Assembly (NCBI GenBank): GCA_035528375.1
Contig: DATKYS010000101.1
Span: 1 to 24,786, forward strand
DNA: 24,786 bases
Direction: 5' to 3'
Origin: a bacterium
GTDB taxonomy: Bacteria > RBG-13-66-14
Position numbers and translations under genes: made by a program. Below the pieces are notes generated by a model. That model made no database searches, was not told where the DNA came from, and saw nothing but the letters and a program-made list of their open reading frames with translations. Positions within the stretch are counted from its first letter, which is position 1. Each line of letters opens with the position of its first letter. Positions 14,165 to 24,213 of this stretch are shown here, in pieces.

Positions 14165-15010
14165 TTGGACCTGTTGCAGGCAGCCGCGCTGGGTTTTGTC
14201 CAGGGGGCGACCGAGTTCCTCCCCGTTTCGAGCTCCGGCCATCTGGTGCTCACCGGGGCACTCATCGGCGTGGAGCCGGATTTCAACCTGGCCTTCGGCG
14301 TGTTTCTCCACTTCGCCACGGCGCTGGCGGTGCTGGTCTACTTCGCCAAACGCTTCGTCGGGCTGGTGCGCATCCTCTTCGTCAACCCGGTCCGTTGGAT
14401 CGGCGGAAAAAAGATACCCGACGGCGACCGCCGCCTGGGTCGGCTTCTGGTGGGGATAATCCTCGGCACGTTGCCGGCGGTGGCCGTGGGCCTTTTGTTA
14501 AAGGCCCAGATTGACGAGGCGTTCCGCTCACCGATGCTGGCGGCCGCGATGCTCTACGTCACCGCGGCGATTCTCTTCAGCCTTCTGCTGCGCAAGCGCG
14601 ACCGGGTGAAGGCCGAGACGGTTGAGACGACGGAGCCCCCCGCCCCCCCGTTTTGGCGCGCCCTCCTCGTCGGCGTGGCGCAGGCGGTGGCCATTCTGCC
14701 GGGAATCAGCCGCTCCGGCGCGACCATCGTCGCCGGAATCCACCTGGGCGAGGAGCAGAGGCACGCCGCCGAGTTCAGCTTCCTCCTCTCCCTGCCGGCC
14801 ATCCTCGGGGCCAACATCGTCGAGCTGGGCGACGTGATTTCTTCGGGTACGTGGCTCCCCTGGCCGGTGTACTTGATCGGGGGCGCGACCGCCTTTTTCA
14901 CCGGTCTGGCGGCCATCTGGGTCGTCATGCGGACCGTGAAGAGCGGGCGCTTCTGGCTCTTCGGAATCTACTGCGCGGTCGTGGCCACGGTTTCCCTCAT
15001 CGTCTGGTGA
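14165..15010 (+). CDS. uppP: Undecaprenyl-diphosphatase UppP (BacA)
   Basis: UppP is an integral membrane enzyme that removes one phosphate from undecaprenyl diphosphate, regenerating the lipid carrier for peptidoglycan and other glycans. The 281-residue length is normal. The N-terminal signature GATEFLPVSSSGHL (active-site glutamate and SSSGH) and the second motif LPGISRSGATI are both intact, with about eight membrane segments. The start is TTG at 14165 with GGAGG four bases upstream; no ATG fits. The 67-bp gap from the glycosyltransferase gene holds a possible promoter. Location beside lipid-linked glycan genes fits carrier recycling. Confidence 0.95.
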   Translation: MDLLQAAALGFVQGATEFLPVSSSGHLVLTGALIGVEPDFNLAFGVFLHFATALAVLVYFAKRFVGLVRILFVNPVRWIGGKKIPDGDRRLGRLLVGIILGTLPAVAVGLLLKAQIDEAFRSPMLAAAMLYVTAAILFSLLLRKRDRVKAETVETTEPPAPPFWRALLVGVAQAVAILPGISRSGATIVAGIHLGEEQRHAAEFSFLLSLPAILGANIVELGDVISSGTWLPWPVYLIGGATAFFTGLAAIWVVMRTVKSGRFWLFGIYCAVVATVSLIVW

Positions 15011-15014
15011 CGCT

Positions 15015-16907
<1,893 letters not shown>

Positions 16908-16967
16908 ACCCCTTGCCGCCCGCCGGGGGCCCTCGTAGCCCAAAAAAATTACCGACCCGGGAGGGTC

Positions 16968-17609
16968 ATGCGCAGAATCGCCCTTCTAGCGTTCCTCTTG
17001 ACGTTCACCGCGGCCCTCGCCGGCGAGCTGACCACGGAGGAGGTCGTGGCGCGGGTCAAGGCGTCCTACGCCACCGCGGACTCCTTCACCTGCGACGTCC
17101 GCCGTGTCACCGCCTCCGGCATGCTCGGCCAGCGGCACGTCATGCGCGGCTCCATGACCAGCCTCCTGCCCGACGAGTTCCGCATAGACTACGTCAGCCC
17201 CTTCGAGCAGTCCCTGGTCTGCAACGGCGAGACGGTTTGGCTCTACACGCCCCGGAACAACCAGGTCATCGTCTCCTCGGTGGAGGACTACGCCGAGCGG
17301 GAGATGCTGGGGAACCTGATCGGCTACTTCGAGCGGGACTACGCCTACGCGCTCGCGGGCGAGGAGGAGGTGGACGGGCGCAACACGGTGGTGCTGCGGA
17401 TGACCGCCCTTTCTCCCGACTACCCCTACCCTCGGGGGCGGTTGTGGGTGGACCCCGAAACCTGGCTCCCGGCCGAGGTGGAGCTGACCGACGACATCGG
17501 GAACACGGTTTCCTACCGGCTATCGAACATCCGGCTGAACGTGGCGGTGGACCGTTCATCGTTTAATTTCACCCCGCCGCCCGGGGTGGAAGTGGTTAGG
17601 GTGGACTAG
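16968..17609 (+). CDS. lolA: Outer-membrane lipoprotein carrier protein LolA family
   Basis: LolA carries lipoproteins across the periplasm to the outer membrane. The 213-residue protein has a cleavable signal peptide (RRIALLAFLLTFTAALA, cut near residue 18-19) and the LolA core: SFTCDVRRV, FRIDYVSPFEQSLVCNGE, VWLYTPRNNQVIVSSV, and a C-terminal LWVDPETWLPAEVELTDDIGNTVSYRLSNI. Length is near the usual 200-210. The ATG has GGGAGGG just upstream. It follows ftsK after 60 bp; ftsK-lolA adjacency is also known in E. coli. Its presence implies an outer membrane, in line with several putative lipoproteins in the window. Confidence 0.85.
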   Translation: MRRIALLAFLLTFTAALAGELTTEEVVARVKASYATADSFTCDVRRVTASGMLGQRHVMRGSMTSLLPDEFRIDYVSPFEQSLVCNGETVWLYTPRNNQVIVSSVEDYAEREMLGNLIGYFERDYAYALAGEEEVDGRNTVVLRMTALSPDYPYPRGRLWVDPETWLPAEVELTDDIGNTVSYRLSNIRLNVAVDRSSFNFTPPPGVEVVRVD

Positions 17610-18980
17610 ATGGACGCGGGTGACATCAGACGGGAGCGACTCAGGAGGAACCTGCGGACCGCGGGGCTCTCCCTTCTCCTAATTGCCGCCGGGCTGGTTT
17701 TGATCTTCCAGGGCGGGGCGCTGGGCATCTTCTTCGGCATCCCCCTCGGGGCCGGGGGCCTGGTCGCCCTCGTCATCGGGCTCGTCGCCCTCATCAGGGG
17801 CCTGCTCGTCCCGCCGCGCCGCTTCGCCTGCCCTCGCTGCAAAACGGAGCAGGGCGCCCTGCGCGACCTCCCCTGGACGGTCTGCACGAAGTGCGGGCTC
17901 CCCCTCGTCTTCCTGGGGGAGAGCTATCTGTCGCTCATCCACTGCGGGAGGTGCGGGGCGGAGTTCGGCGTGGGCGCAAAGCAGGACGCCCCGGTGGCCT
18001 GTCCCGACTGCGGCCAGCTCCACCTGGTCAGCGGCGGTGAGATTCAGCCCGACGACGAGCACCGGGAGGCGCTCAGGCTGGAGGACTTCACCCCCGACGG
18101 GCTTTACTCGGGCGAGAGGGGGGAGCTGCGCGTGTCCCTGTTGAGCGGTCGGGGACGCGTGTTCTTCGTGGAGAGAATCGCCGCGATGCTGGCCGAGAAG
18201 AGCACCGCCGTGGTCTGGGGGGAGCTGGTGGCCCGCACGCGCGCGTTGTGCCTCGCCTTCAGCCTGCTGGCCGAGGCGGCCGAAACGGGGGACCTCGAAT
18301 CCGCCCCCGCCTTCTGGCCCGTCCTGCGGGGCTCCACCGTGAACACGGTCTACGCCTGGGCGCGCTACCTGGAGCTCACGGGCCCCCACGAGTTCCGCCC
18401 CGACGACGTCCCCGCGGAGTTTCCCCTGGGCGAGATAATCGAGTGCCAGCACGACCTGGCCCCCCTGCCCGGTTTCGGAGATAAGTGGGACCTGGACGCC
18501 GCGGCGCTGGAGGAGAGGCCGCGGTGGTTCGGGGGCCCCCGCCTCGTGCTCGCCGATTTCCGCGCCCTGGAGCGCCTGGCCCGGGAGGTGGACCCGGAGA
18601 AGGGGATGCCGTCCCTGGACGAGGAGGAGCGGAAGCAGCTTCTGGACGTCTTCTCCCTGGACAAGTTGCCCGCGGGGAAGCGGAGGCGCGTCGAGATGGT
18701 TTTGGGCGAAAAGGGCGGGCGGGCCGCCGCCTTCTGCGATCTGTCCTACAAAGCCAACGCCCGCTGCGGGCTGGTGCTTTTAGACGACGGCGGATTGGCC
18801 GCCTACGACCGGGAAACCGTGAAGTTCTACGCGCCCGACGGGGTCGCCTCGGTTTACTTCACCGACCGGGACCTCGTCGTCGAGCCGGTGGAGGGCGAGC
18901 CTTTCAAAATCCCCGCCGGCATCCCCCGGGAGCGCCGCTCGTTTCTCCTTTTACTCCAGCCGGAGGGCACCAGTGGATGA
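17610..18980 (+). CDS. Membrane protein with two zinc-ribbon modules, unknown function
   Basis: The 456-residue protein has a basic N-terminus, two membrane segments (about residues 18-35 and 40-64), then two C-x2-C pairs likely to bind zinc: C74/C77 with C92/C95, and C112/C115 with C131/C134. A large soluble region of about 320 residues follows, with no recognisable family. It is rich in acidic residues and has a hydrophobic segment around LRGSTVNTVYAWARYLEL. The C-terminal 90 residues look beta-rich (CGLVLLDDGGLAAYDRETVKFY, VASVYFTDRDLVVEPV). The zinc ribbons and the bulk are probably cytoplasmic. ATG directly follows the lolA stop (TAGATG), so it is cotranscribed. It overlaps rimO by 8 bp. 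Confidence 0.7.
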   Translation: MDAGDIRRERLRRNLRTAGLSLLLIAAGLVLIFQGGALGIFFGIPLGAGGLVALVIGLVALIRGLLVPPRRFACPRCKTEQGALRDLPWTVCTKCGLPLVFLGESYLSLIHCGRCGAEFGVGAKQDAPVACPDCGQLHLVSGGEIQPDDEHREALRLEDFTPDGLYSGERGELRVSLLSGRGRVFFVERIAAMLAEKSTAVVWGELVARTRALCLAFSLLAEAAETGDLESAPAFWPVLRGSTVNTVYAWARYLELTGPHEFRPDDVPAEFPLGEIIECQHDLAPLPGFGDKWDLDAAALEERPRWFGGPRLVLADFRALERLAREVDPEKGMPSLDEEERKQLLDVFSLDKLPAGKRRRVEMVLGEKGGRAAAFCDLSYKANARCGLVLLDDGGLAAYDRETVKFYAPDGVASVYFTDRDLVVEPVEGEPFKIPAGIPRERRSFLLLLQPEGTSG

Positions 18981-20358
18981 CGCCCCTAAGAGGGTCCACG
19001 TCGTCTCCCTGGGTTGCGCCAAGGCCCTGGTGGACACCGAGGTCATGCTGGCCCAGCTCGAGCGGAGGGGGTACCTCCCGACCAACGACGAGGAGGCAGA
19101 GCTCTACCTGATCAACACCTGCGGCTTCCTGGAGGAAGCGCTGGCCGAGACTTTTGACGAGATAGAGCGTCTGGTCGAGCTCAAGGCGGCGCATCCCGGC
19201 TCGCGGCTGGCCGTGGTGGGCTGCGCGTCCGAGGCGCTCAAAAAGGGGATGGCCGAGCGTTTCCCCCAGGCGGACCTCGTGGCCGGGACCGGGTCGCTGG
19301 CGCACATCGGCGAGCTGGTGGACCGCCTGGAGCGGCGCCGGAAGGCGCAGCCTACGGCCGAACCGCTCCTCGACTTTCCCCCGCCCGGAGGGGCCTACGA
19401 CGGCAACCCCGACCCCCTCCCCGAGCGGGTGGCGATCACCCTGCCGCACATCGCCTACCTCAAGCTGGCCGAAGGCTGCGACCTGGGGTGCACCTTCTGC
19501 GCCATCCCCGCCCTGCGCGGCCCTCAGCGGAGCAGGCCCGCGGAGCACCTGGTCGCCGAGGCGGTGTCCCTGGTCGAGGAGGGTGTGCGGGAGCTGATTT
19601 TGATCGCCCAGGAGACCACGGCCTACGGGCGCGACCTCTACGGCGAGCCGTCCCTCGTGCGGCTGCTGGCCGAGCTCTCCCTTCAGTTGCCCGAGGATGA
19701 CGTCTGGGTGCGATTGCTCTACCCGAACCCCGCCCGTGTGGACGCGGAGTTGCTCAAGGGTTTCACCGAATACCCCCAGCTCGTCCCCTACCTCGATTTC
19801 CCGTTCCAGCACGCCGACGGAGCCGTGCTCGAGTCCATGGGCCGTCCCGGCGACGCACAGACGCTCGCCGCCGTCATCGCCCTAGCGCGGGAGACCGTGC
19901 CGGGGCTGGTCCTGCGTGGAACCGCCCTGGTCGGCTTCCCCACCGAGGACGGGGCCGCCTTTGACAGACTGATCCGCTTCGTGGAGGAGACGGGGTTCGA
20001 CCACCTCGGGGTTTTCACGTACTCCGCCCGACCGGGGACGCGCGCCGCCGATGAGCTCGACGATCCCGTGTCGCAGGAGATGAAGGAGCTGCGCGCCGAG
20101 GCGCTCCACGACCTCCAGGAGGCCGTCTCCCTCGCCCGGAACTCGCGCCTGGTGGGCGCGCGGGACGACGTGCTGGTGGACGCCGTCGCCGCGGGAGGGG
20201 CCATAGCCCGTGGCCGCCGATTCTGCCCCGACGTGGACGGGGTGGTCGAGGTGACCCTGCCGGAGGGGCACGGCTGGCTGCCCGGTGATTTCAGGCGTGT
20301 CGTCTACACCGCGGCCCAGCCCTACGACCTCTACGCCGAGCCGGTGACCGAAGAATGA
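18973..20358 (+). CDS. rimO: Ribosomal protein S12 methylthiotransferase RimO
   Basis: RimO is a radical SAM enzyme that methylthiolates an aspartate of ribosomal protein S12. The 461-residue protein has the N-terminal methylthiotransferase domain with cluster cysteines C15, C50 and C84 (VSLGCAKALVDTE, LINTCGF, VVGCASE). It also has the radical SAM motif C169-x3-C173-x2-C176 and a C-terminal TRAM domain ending in PYDLYAEPV, which separates RimO from MiaB. Length and motif order are standard. The GTG start at 18973 has GGAGGG about six bases upstream and overlaps the previous gene by 8 bp (GTGGATGA). Confidence 0.93.
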   Translation: MDDAPKRVHVVSLGCAKALVDTEVMLAQLERRGYLPTNDEEAELYLINTCGFLEEALAETFDEIERLVELKAAHPGSRLAVVGCASEALKKGMAERFPQADLVAGTGSLAHIGELVDRLERRRKAQPTAEPLLDFPPPGGAYDGNPDPLPERVAITLPHIAYLKLAEGCDLGCTFCAIPALRGPQRSRPAEHLVAEAVSLVEEGVRELILIAQETTAYGRDLYGEPSLVRLLAELSLQLPEDDVWVRLLYPNPARVDAELLKGFTEYPQLVPYLDFPFQHADGAVLESMGRPGDAQTLAAVIALARETVPGLVLRGTALVGFPTEDGAAFDRLIRFVEETGFDHLGVFTYSARPGTRAADELDDPVSQEMKELRAEALHDLQEAVSLARNSRLVGARDDVLVDAVAAGGAIARGRRFCPDVDGVVEVTLPEGHGWLPGDFRRVVYTAAQPYDLYAEPVTEE

Positions 20359-20957
20359 CGCTGCCGAACAGGCTGACCCTCGTTCGAATCGCTCTGGCGC
20401 CGCTCTTCGTGGTGGCGGTGGCCGTCGGGCATTTTTACGCCTACCTGGCGGCGCTGGTCCTCCTCGCCCTGGCCGCCCTCACCGACCTGGCCGACGGCCG
20501 CATCGCGAGAAAAACCGGGACCCGGTCAGCCTTCGGGGAGTTCGCCGACCCCCTGGCGGACAAGCTCTTCGTCGTCACCGCCCTCGTCTCCTTCGCCGCG
20601 GTGGACGCGGTGCCCTGGTGGCTGGCGCTCATCGTCGTCTGGCGGGAGTTGATCGTCACGACGCTCAGAGCCTACGCCGCCCATCGCGGCGTGGACATCC
20701 CCCCCTCCCGGCTCGGCAAGGCCAAGACCCTGCTGCAGATGATCGCCGTGCTGGCGGTGCTGGCCTACCTGACGGCCCGCGCCGGCTTCCCCGTCCTCGG
20801 CTGGGAGTGGAATGAGATCCTCGATCGCGTGTGCCGGATAATCTACCTGGCTATTCTGGGGCTCTCCGTGGCGCAGACGCTCCTCTCCGGCGCGCAATAC
20901 CTCTGGAACGCCCGGAAGCTTTTGCGGAGCGGAGTCGAGGGGGAGGAGGGCGGATGA
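20355..20957 (+). CDS. pgsA: CDP-diacylglycerol-glycerol-3-phosphate 3-phosphatidyltransferase PgsA
   Basis: PgsA makes phosphatidylglycerol phosphate from CDP-diacylglycerol and glycerol 3-phosphate at the inner membrane. The 200-residue protein has the full CDP-alcohol phosphotransferase motif D44-x2-D47-G48-x2-A51-R52-x8-G61-x3-D65-x3-D69. It also has the N-terminal NRLTLVRIALAPLF typical of PgsA and several membrane segments. ATG overlaps the rimO stop as ATGA. The next gene encodes the phosphatase for its product, which supports the PgsA assignment over other family members. Confidence 0.93.
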   Translation: MTLPNRLTLVRIALAPLFVVAVAVGHFYAYLAALVLLALAALTDLADGRIARKTGTRSAFGEFADPLADKLFVVTALVSFAAVDAVPWWLALIVVWRELIVTTLRAYAAHRGVDIPPSRLGKAKTLLQMIAVLAVLAYLTARAGFPVLGWEWNEILDRVCRIIYLAILGLSVAQTLLSGAQYLWNARKLLRSGVEGEEGG

Positions 20958-21493
20958 GCTTCGTGAAGCGGACCCGGATACCGGAGACACCGCCGCTGCG
21001 GTGGTGGGAGGCGCCCTACCTGGTCGTGGCCAGCTTCGGCGGCACGGGGTTCTTCCCAAAAGCCTCGGGGACCGTCGCCAGCCTGGCGGCCTGCGTCCTC
21101 TACGTCCTTTTACCCCCCTGGCCCTGGCTCGTCGCTGTGCTCGGGGCGGTTCTCTTCATCTTCGGTGTGCCGGCGACGGGCTGGATGGCCCTCCGCTACC
21201 GCGATAACGATCCCAGCCAGGCCACAGCGGACGAGGGCGCGGTGATGCTGCTGATTCTCGCCTTCTTCCCCCGGGAGTGGGGCTATCTGGCCCTGGCATT
21301 TCTCCTCTTCCGCTTCTTCGACATCGCCAAGCTCCCCCCCTGCCGCCGGATCGAGCGTCTGTCCGGCGGGTGGGGGATCATGCTCGACGACCTGATGGCC
21401 GGCGTCTACACCGCCGTCCTCCTGGCCGTCGTTTACCTGACGAAACTGATGCCCGCCTGGGCCCGAGTCCCGTTACCCGACCTCTGGTTCTAG
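20954..21493 (+). CDS. pgpA: Phosphatidylglycerophosphatase A (PgpA)
   Basis: PgpA dephosphorylates phosphatidylglycerol phosphate to phosphatidylglycerol. The 179-residue protein carries the family motifs FGGTGFFPKASGT (about residues 28-40), a central D-P-S-Q-x-T-A-D-E segment in place of the usual DDPxxxxxDE, and the C-terminal RRIERLSGGWGIMLDDLMAGV with its paired aspartates. Several membrane segments are present. ATG at 20954 overlaps the pgsA stop as ATGA and has GGAGGGCGG upstream. The frame is open further upstream, but the overlap start gives the standard PgpA N-terminus. Confidence 0.9.
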   Translation: MSFVKRTRIPETPPLRWWEAPYLVVASFGGTGFFPKASGTVASLAACVLYVLLPPWPWLVAVLGAVLFIFGVPATGWMALRYRDNDPSQATADEGAVMLLILAFFPREWGYLALAFLLFRFFDIAKLPPCRRIERLSGGWGIMLDDLMAGVYTAVLLAVVYLTKLMPAWARVPLPDLWF

Positions 21494-21503
21494 AGGAGCA
21501 GCC

Positions 21504-22238
21504 ATGCCCGACGAAGAACAGGTTTACTCGAGCCCCCTCGGCCAGTACATGGACGCGGTGGTGTCGCCCGGCGAGGCCTTCCGGGGCCTGAAAACCAGGC
21601 CGCGCTGGCTCGTTTTCTTCCTCATCACCATCGCCGTCTCACTGGCCACCCTCCCCCTCCTGATGCCCTACTCCGTGACGGCCCAGCGAGAGGCACTCAA
21701 CGAAATTCTGCGTGAGAACCGGGACGTGATGCCCGCCGAGCAGGTAGCCCGGCTGGAGGAGTTCCGGGACCAGGCCGGCACCGGCTTCATGGGCGAGGTA
21801 TTTCCCTACCTCGTGGTGCCCGTGTCGCTCTTCCTCTACCTCCTGATCGCCTCGGCGGGCCTGAACGTCGGTGTGGGGCTGACCGGGGAGAAGCTGGGCT
21901 TCCGCAACGCCGTCTCCATCGTTTCCCTGGCCTCGGTGGCGATGGCCGCGGGGGCGGTGGTTACGCTGGTTCTGGTGCTGGTGAAGGGCGACGTTTACGT
22001 GGGGACCAACCTGGGGCTCCTGTTCCCCCGGATGCCCGCGGAGTGGTACACGCGGGTCCTCAAGGGCTTCGCCTCCCAGATAGACATCTTCTCCGCCTGG
22101 AGCGTCTATCTGCTCACCATCGGTGTGCATGAGGTGGTCGGCCTCTCCACCAAGCGTTCGTTCCGTGTCGTCATCATCCTCTGGCTGCTCTGGGCGGTGC
22201 TTATGACGGCCCTGAGCTACTTCGGCTTCGGCATGTGA
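21504..22238 (+). CDS. Yip1-family integral membrane protein
   Basis: The 244-residue protein begins with a short polar N-terminus. The typical Yip1-family entry follows, D-A-V-V-S-P-G-E-A-F-R-G-L-K-T-R-P-R, then about five membrane segments with an external loop rich in charged residues (about 60-92). Bacterial members of this family are widespread but have no settled function. The ATG has GAGGAG a few bases upstream. It lies 10 bp after pgpA and 13 bp before the PHP gene, so it is probably cotranscribed with them. Confidence 0.75.
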   Translation: MPDEEQVYSSPLGQYMDAVVSPGEAFRGLKTRPRWLVFFLITIAVSLATLPLLMPYSVTAQREALNEILRENRDVMPAEQVARLEEFRDQAGTGFMGEVFPYLVVPVSLFLYLLIASAGLNVGVGLTGEKLGFRNAVSIVSLASVAMAAGAVVTLVLVLVKGDVYVGTNLGLLFPRMPAEWYTRVLKGFASQIDIFSAWSVYLLTIGVHEVVGLSTKRSFRVVIILWLLWAVLMTALSYFGFGM

Positions 22239-22251
22239 GGACCTTTCCCCG

Positions 22252-23391
22252 ATGAGCCGCCCCCGGACATGCCCCGCCTTCCCCGACGGGTACCGCGAGT
22301 ACACGGGTGTCGTCCACCTACACTCGACCTACTCCGACGGCCACTGGCCCGTGGGGCGCATCCTCGGGGAGGGTATCCGCGCCGGGCTGGACTTCGTCTT
22401 CCTCACCGACCACGACACCCTGGGGGCGAAGGAGGACGGCTGGGGCGGCTGGTACGCCCCCGGTGGGCCCGAGGGTCCCTGGCTCTCGGTGAGACCGGTG
22501 GAGAGGGGCTCATCCCCTCACCGCATCTTCCTCGGAGTGGGAGCGGAGATAACCCCCCCAAAATCGCACTACCTGGCCTTCGGCGTGGACCGGCTCCCCG
22601 CCCCGAACCTGCCCAGCCAGAAAATCATAGACTTCGTCCGCGCCCGCGGCGGCCTCGGCATCATCACCCACCCCGACCACCGGGGGAACGTCCGCTTCGG
22701 CATCGGCTGCTACAAGTGGGAGGACTGGTCGGTCACCGGCTACGACGCCCTGGACGTTTGGGACCTGATGACCGACTGGCAGGACTCGCTACGGGGCATC
22801 GTGAGCGCCTACGTGGCCTACAACCTGCCGGCGTGGGTCCTGCGCGGCCCGAAGCGGGAGACGCTGGCCCGCTGGGACTGGATGCTCGCCCGGGGCCCGA
22901 TGCCGGTCATCGGCTGCTGCGACAACCACGGCCGCCCCTACCGCCTGGTGCGGACCTACGACATCCTCCCCTATCCCACGGCCCTGCGCCTGTTGCACCT
23001 CCACCTCTTCACGCGGCCGCTGGAGGGACTCTCCGCCGACGAGACCGAGCGTGAGCTTCTTTCCGCCATGCGGGCCGGGCGCGGCTTCATCGCCCTGGAC
23101 TTCTGGTGGCCGTCCCGGGGTTTTTCCTTTTCCGCCGGGAACGGGACCCAGACCGCGCCGATGGGTTCCACCGTCTCCCCGGAAAACGGCCCCTGGACGC
23201 TGACCGTGCGCCTTCCCGAGCGGGGGATTATCACCCTCGTCAAGGACGGGGTACCGTTGGTCACCCGCGTCGGTCTCGGGCTGGATTTTGAGGAGAGGGG
23301 CGGCGGAGTCTTCCGGGTCGAGGTCCACCGCCGGCGGAATTTTTGGAAAAAGCCGTGGATATTCTCCAATGCCATCCGGATAACGGATTGA
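22252..23391 (+). CDS. PHP-domain metal-dependent phosphoesterase (intact active site)
   Basis: The 379-residue protein has a complete PHP metal-binding set: H22-x-H24 and D29 in VHLHSTYSDG, D53 and H54 in LTDHD, E99 in GAEI, H140 and H143 in THPDH, and D224 and H226 in CCDNH. PHP proteins of this type hydrolyse phosphate esters with a bound metal cluster. The natural substrate is not predictable, and DNA polymerase or histidinol phosphatase is unlikely because no other domain fits. A C-terminal beta-rich domain follows (about 285-379), ending in KKPWIFSNAIRI. No signal peptide is present. It is a full-length paralogue of the degenerate, membrane-anchored protein at 2603-4003. AGGAC lies about nine bases before the ATG. 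Confidence 0.85.
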   Translation: MSRPRTCPAFPDGYREYTGVVHLHSTYSDGHWPVGRILGEGIRAGLDFVFLTDHDTLGAKEDGWGGWYAPGGPEGPWLSVRPVERGSSPHRIFLGVGAEITPPKSHYLAFGVDRLPAPNLPSQKIIDFVRARGGLGIITHPDHRGNVRFGIGCYKWEDWSVTGYDALDVWDLMTDWQDSLRGIVSAYVAYNLPAWVLRGPKRETLARWDWMLARGPMPVIGCCDNHGRPYRLVRTYDILPYPTALRLLHLHLFTRPLEGLSADETERELLSAMRAGRGFIALDFWWPSRGFSFSAGNGTQTAPMGSTVSPENGPWTLTVRLPERGIITLVKDGVPLVTRVGLGLDFEERGGGVFRVEVHRRRNFWKKPWIFSNAIRITD

Positions 23392-23406
23392 TCGGGTGGG
23401 TGAAAA

Positions 23407-24213
23407 ATGCGTAAGTCGGCTTTGTTGCTGTTTGTGTCGCTGGCTTCCGTCGGATGCGCCGCCGGGGGGGTCCCCGCGAACGCCGAGTCCGCGGGCAGCG
23501 AAAACCTCGCCATCTCCCCCTGGAACTGGCACTCGATTCCGGTGGTGGAGCCCGGCGGCTCGCTGTGGCTGGGCTTCACCGCGAAGAACCCCACCAATCA
23601 GACGGTCACCGCAGATTCCTTCTGGGGCGGTTGCCTTCTGGCTCTGACCGCGCCCTCGGGCGGGGTGCAGACCGTGGGCGGCCCGTCGGTCCAGGGCGCG
23701 GCGGGGTCCGTCCGGGACATGGGCCCCGGCGAATCCAGCACCGCCGTCGTGGATGCGGGAGAAATATTCGATTTCACCGAGACCGGCACCCACCTCCTGC
23801 GCTGGGACACGCCCCTGGGGACGATGGAGTACCCCATCGAGGCCCTGGCCGGCCTCGACTATCTCCTCCACCGCCTGGCGAACGATTCTGCCTACAACGA
23901 ATGGGGGCTCTACCTCTACGGCGAGGACGGGGTCTTCCTCTCCGAATCGCTGGCGATCCGGGTCGCGGCGAAAGGTGACGTGGCGGTCGGCGGCCTGGCC
24001 GCATTCCTGGACGACGAAAAGGAGTGCTTCATCGAGGGCTCCGAGGAGGCGACCATCGGCTCGATGTACGCCCACCGGGTCGAGGACTACGCGGCGATAA
24101 TGCTCGCGGTGATTCTCGGCGCCGACGTTCCCGAGCTGCGCTCGATGAATCCCGCCGTGAGGGACGCCGGCATCGCGAGGGTCAGGCTTCTTCTCGGCGA
24201 AAGCGGGTACTGA
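23407..24213 (+). CDS. Putative lipoprotein with an Ig-like N-terminal half, unknown function
   Basis: The 268-residue protein has a signal sequence (RKSALLLFVSLA) and a lipobox-like A-S-V-G-C with C17, so it is likely anchored to a membrane. Residues about 30-140 look like a beta-sandwich, with phrases such as VVEPGGSLWLGFTAKNPTNQTV and GTHLLRWDTPLGTMEYPIEAL, reminiscent of domains that describe a secreted Ig-like or protease-inhibitor fold. The C-terminal part is more helical. No family can be named. ATG follows the PHP stop after 15 bp with only a weak binding site (GGGTGGGTG), and the stop overlaps the next gene by one base. Confidence 0.6.
   Translation: MRKSALLLFVSLASVGCAAGGVPANAESAGSENLAISPWNWHSIPVVEPGGSLWLGFTAKNPTNQTVTADSFWGGCLLALTAPSGGVQTVGGPSVQGAAGSVRDMGPGESSTAVVDAGEIFDFTETGTHLLRWDTPLGTMEYPIEALAGLDYLLHRLANDSAYNEWGLYLYGEDGVFLSESLAIRVAAKGDVAVGGLAAFLDDEKECFIEGSEEATIGSMYAHRVEDYAAIMLAVILGADVPELRSMNPAVRDAGIARVRLLLGESGY

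Noticed and set aside
22789-24075. 428-codon minus-strand frame across the PHP and lipoprotein genes
   Set aside because: It spans two real plus-strand genes and their junction and has no family features.
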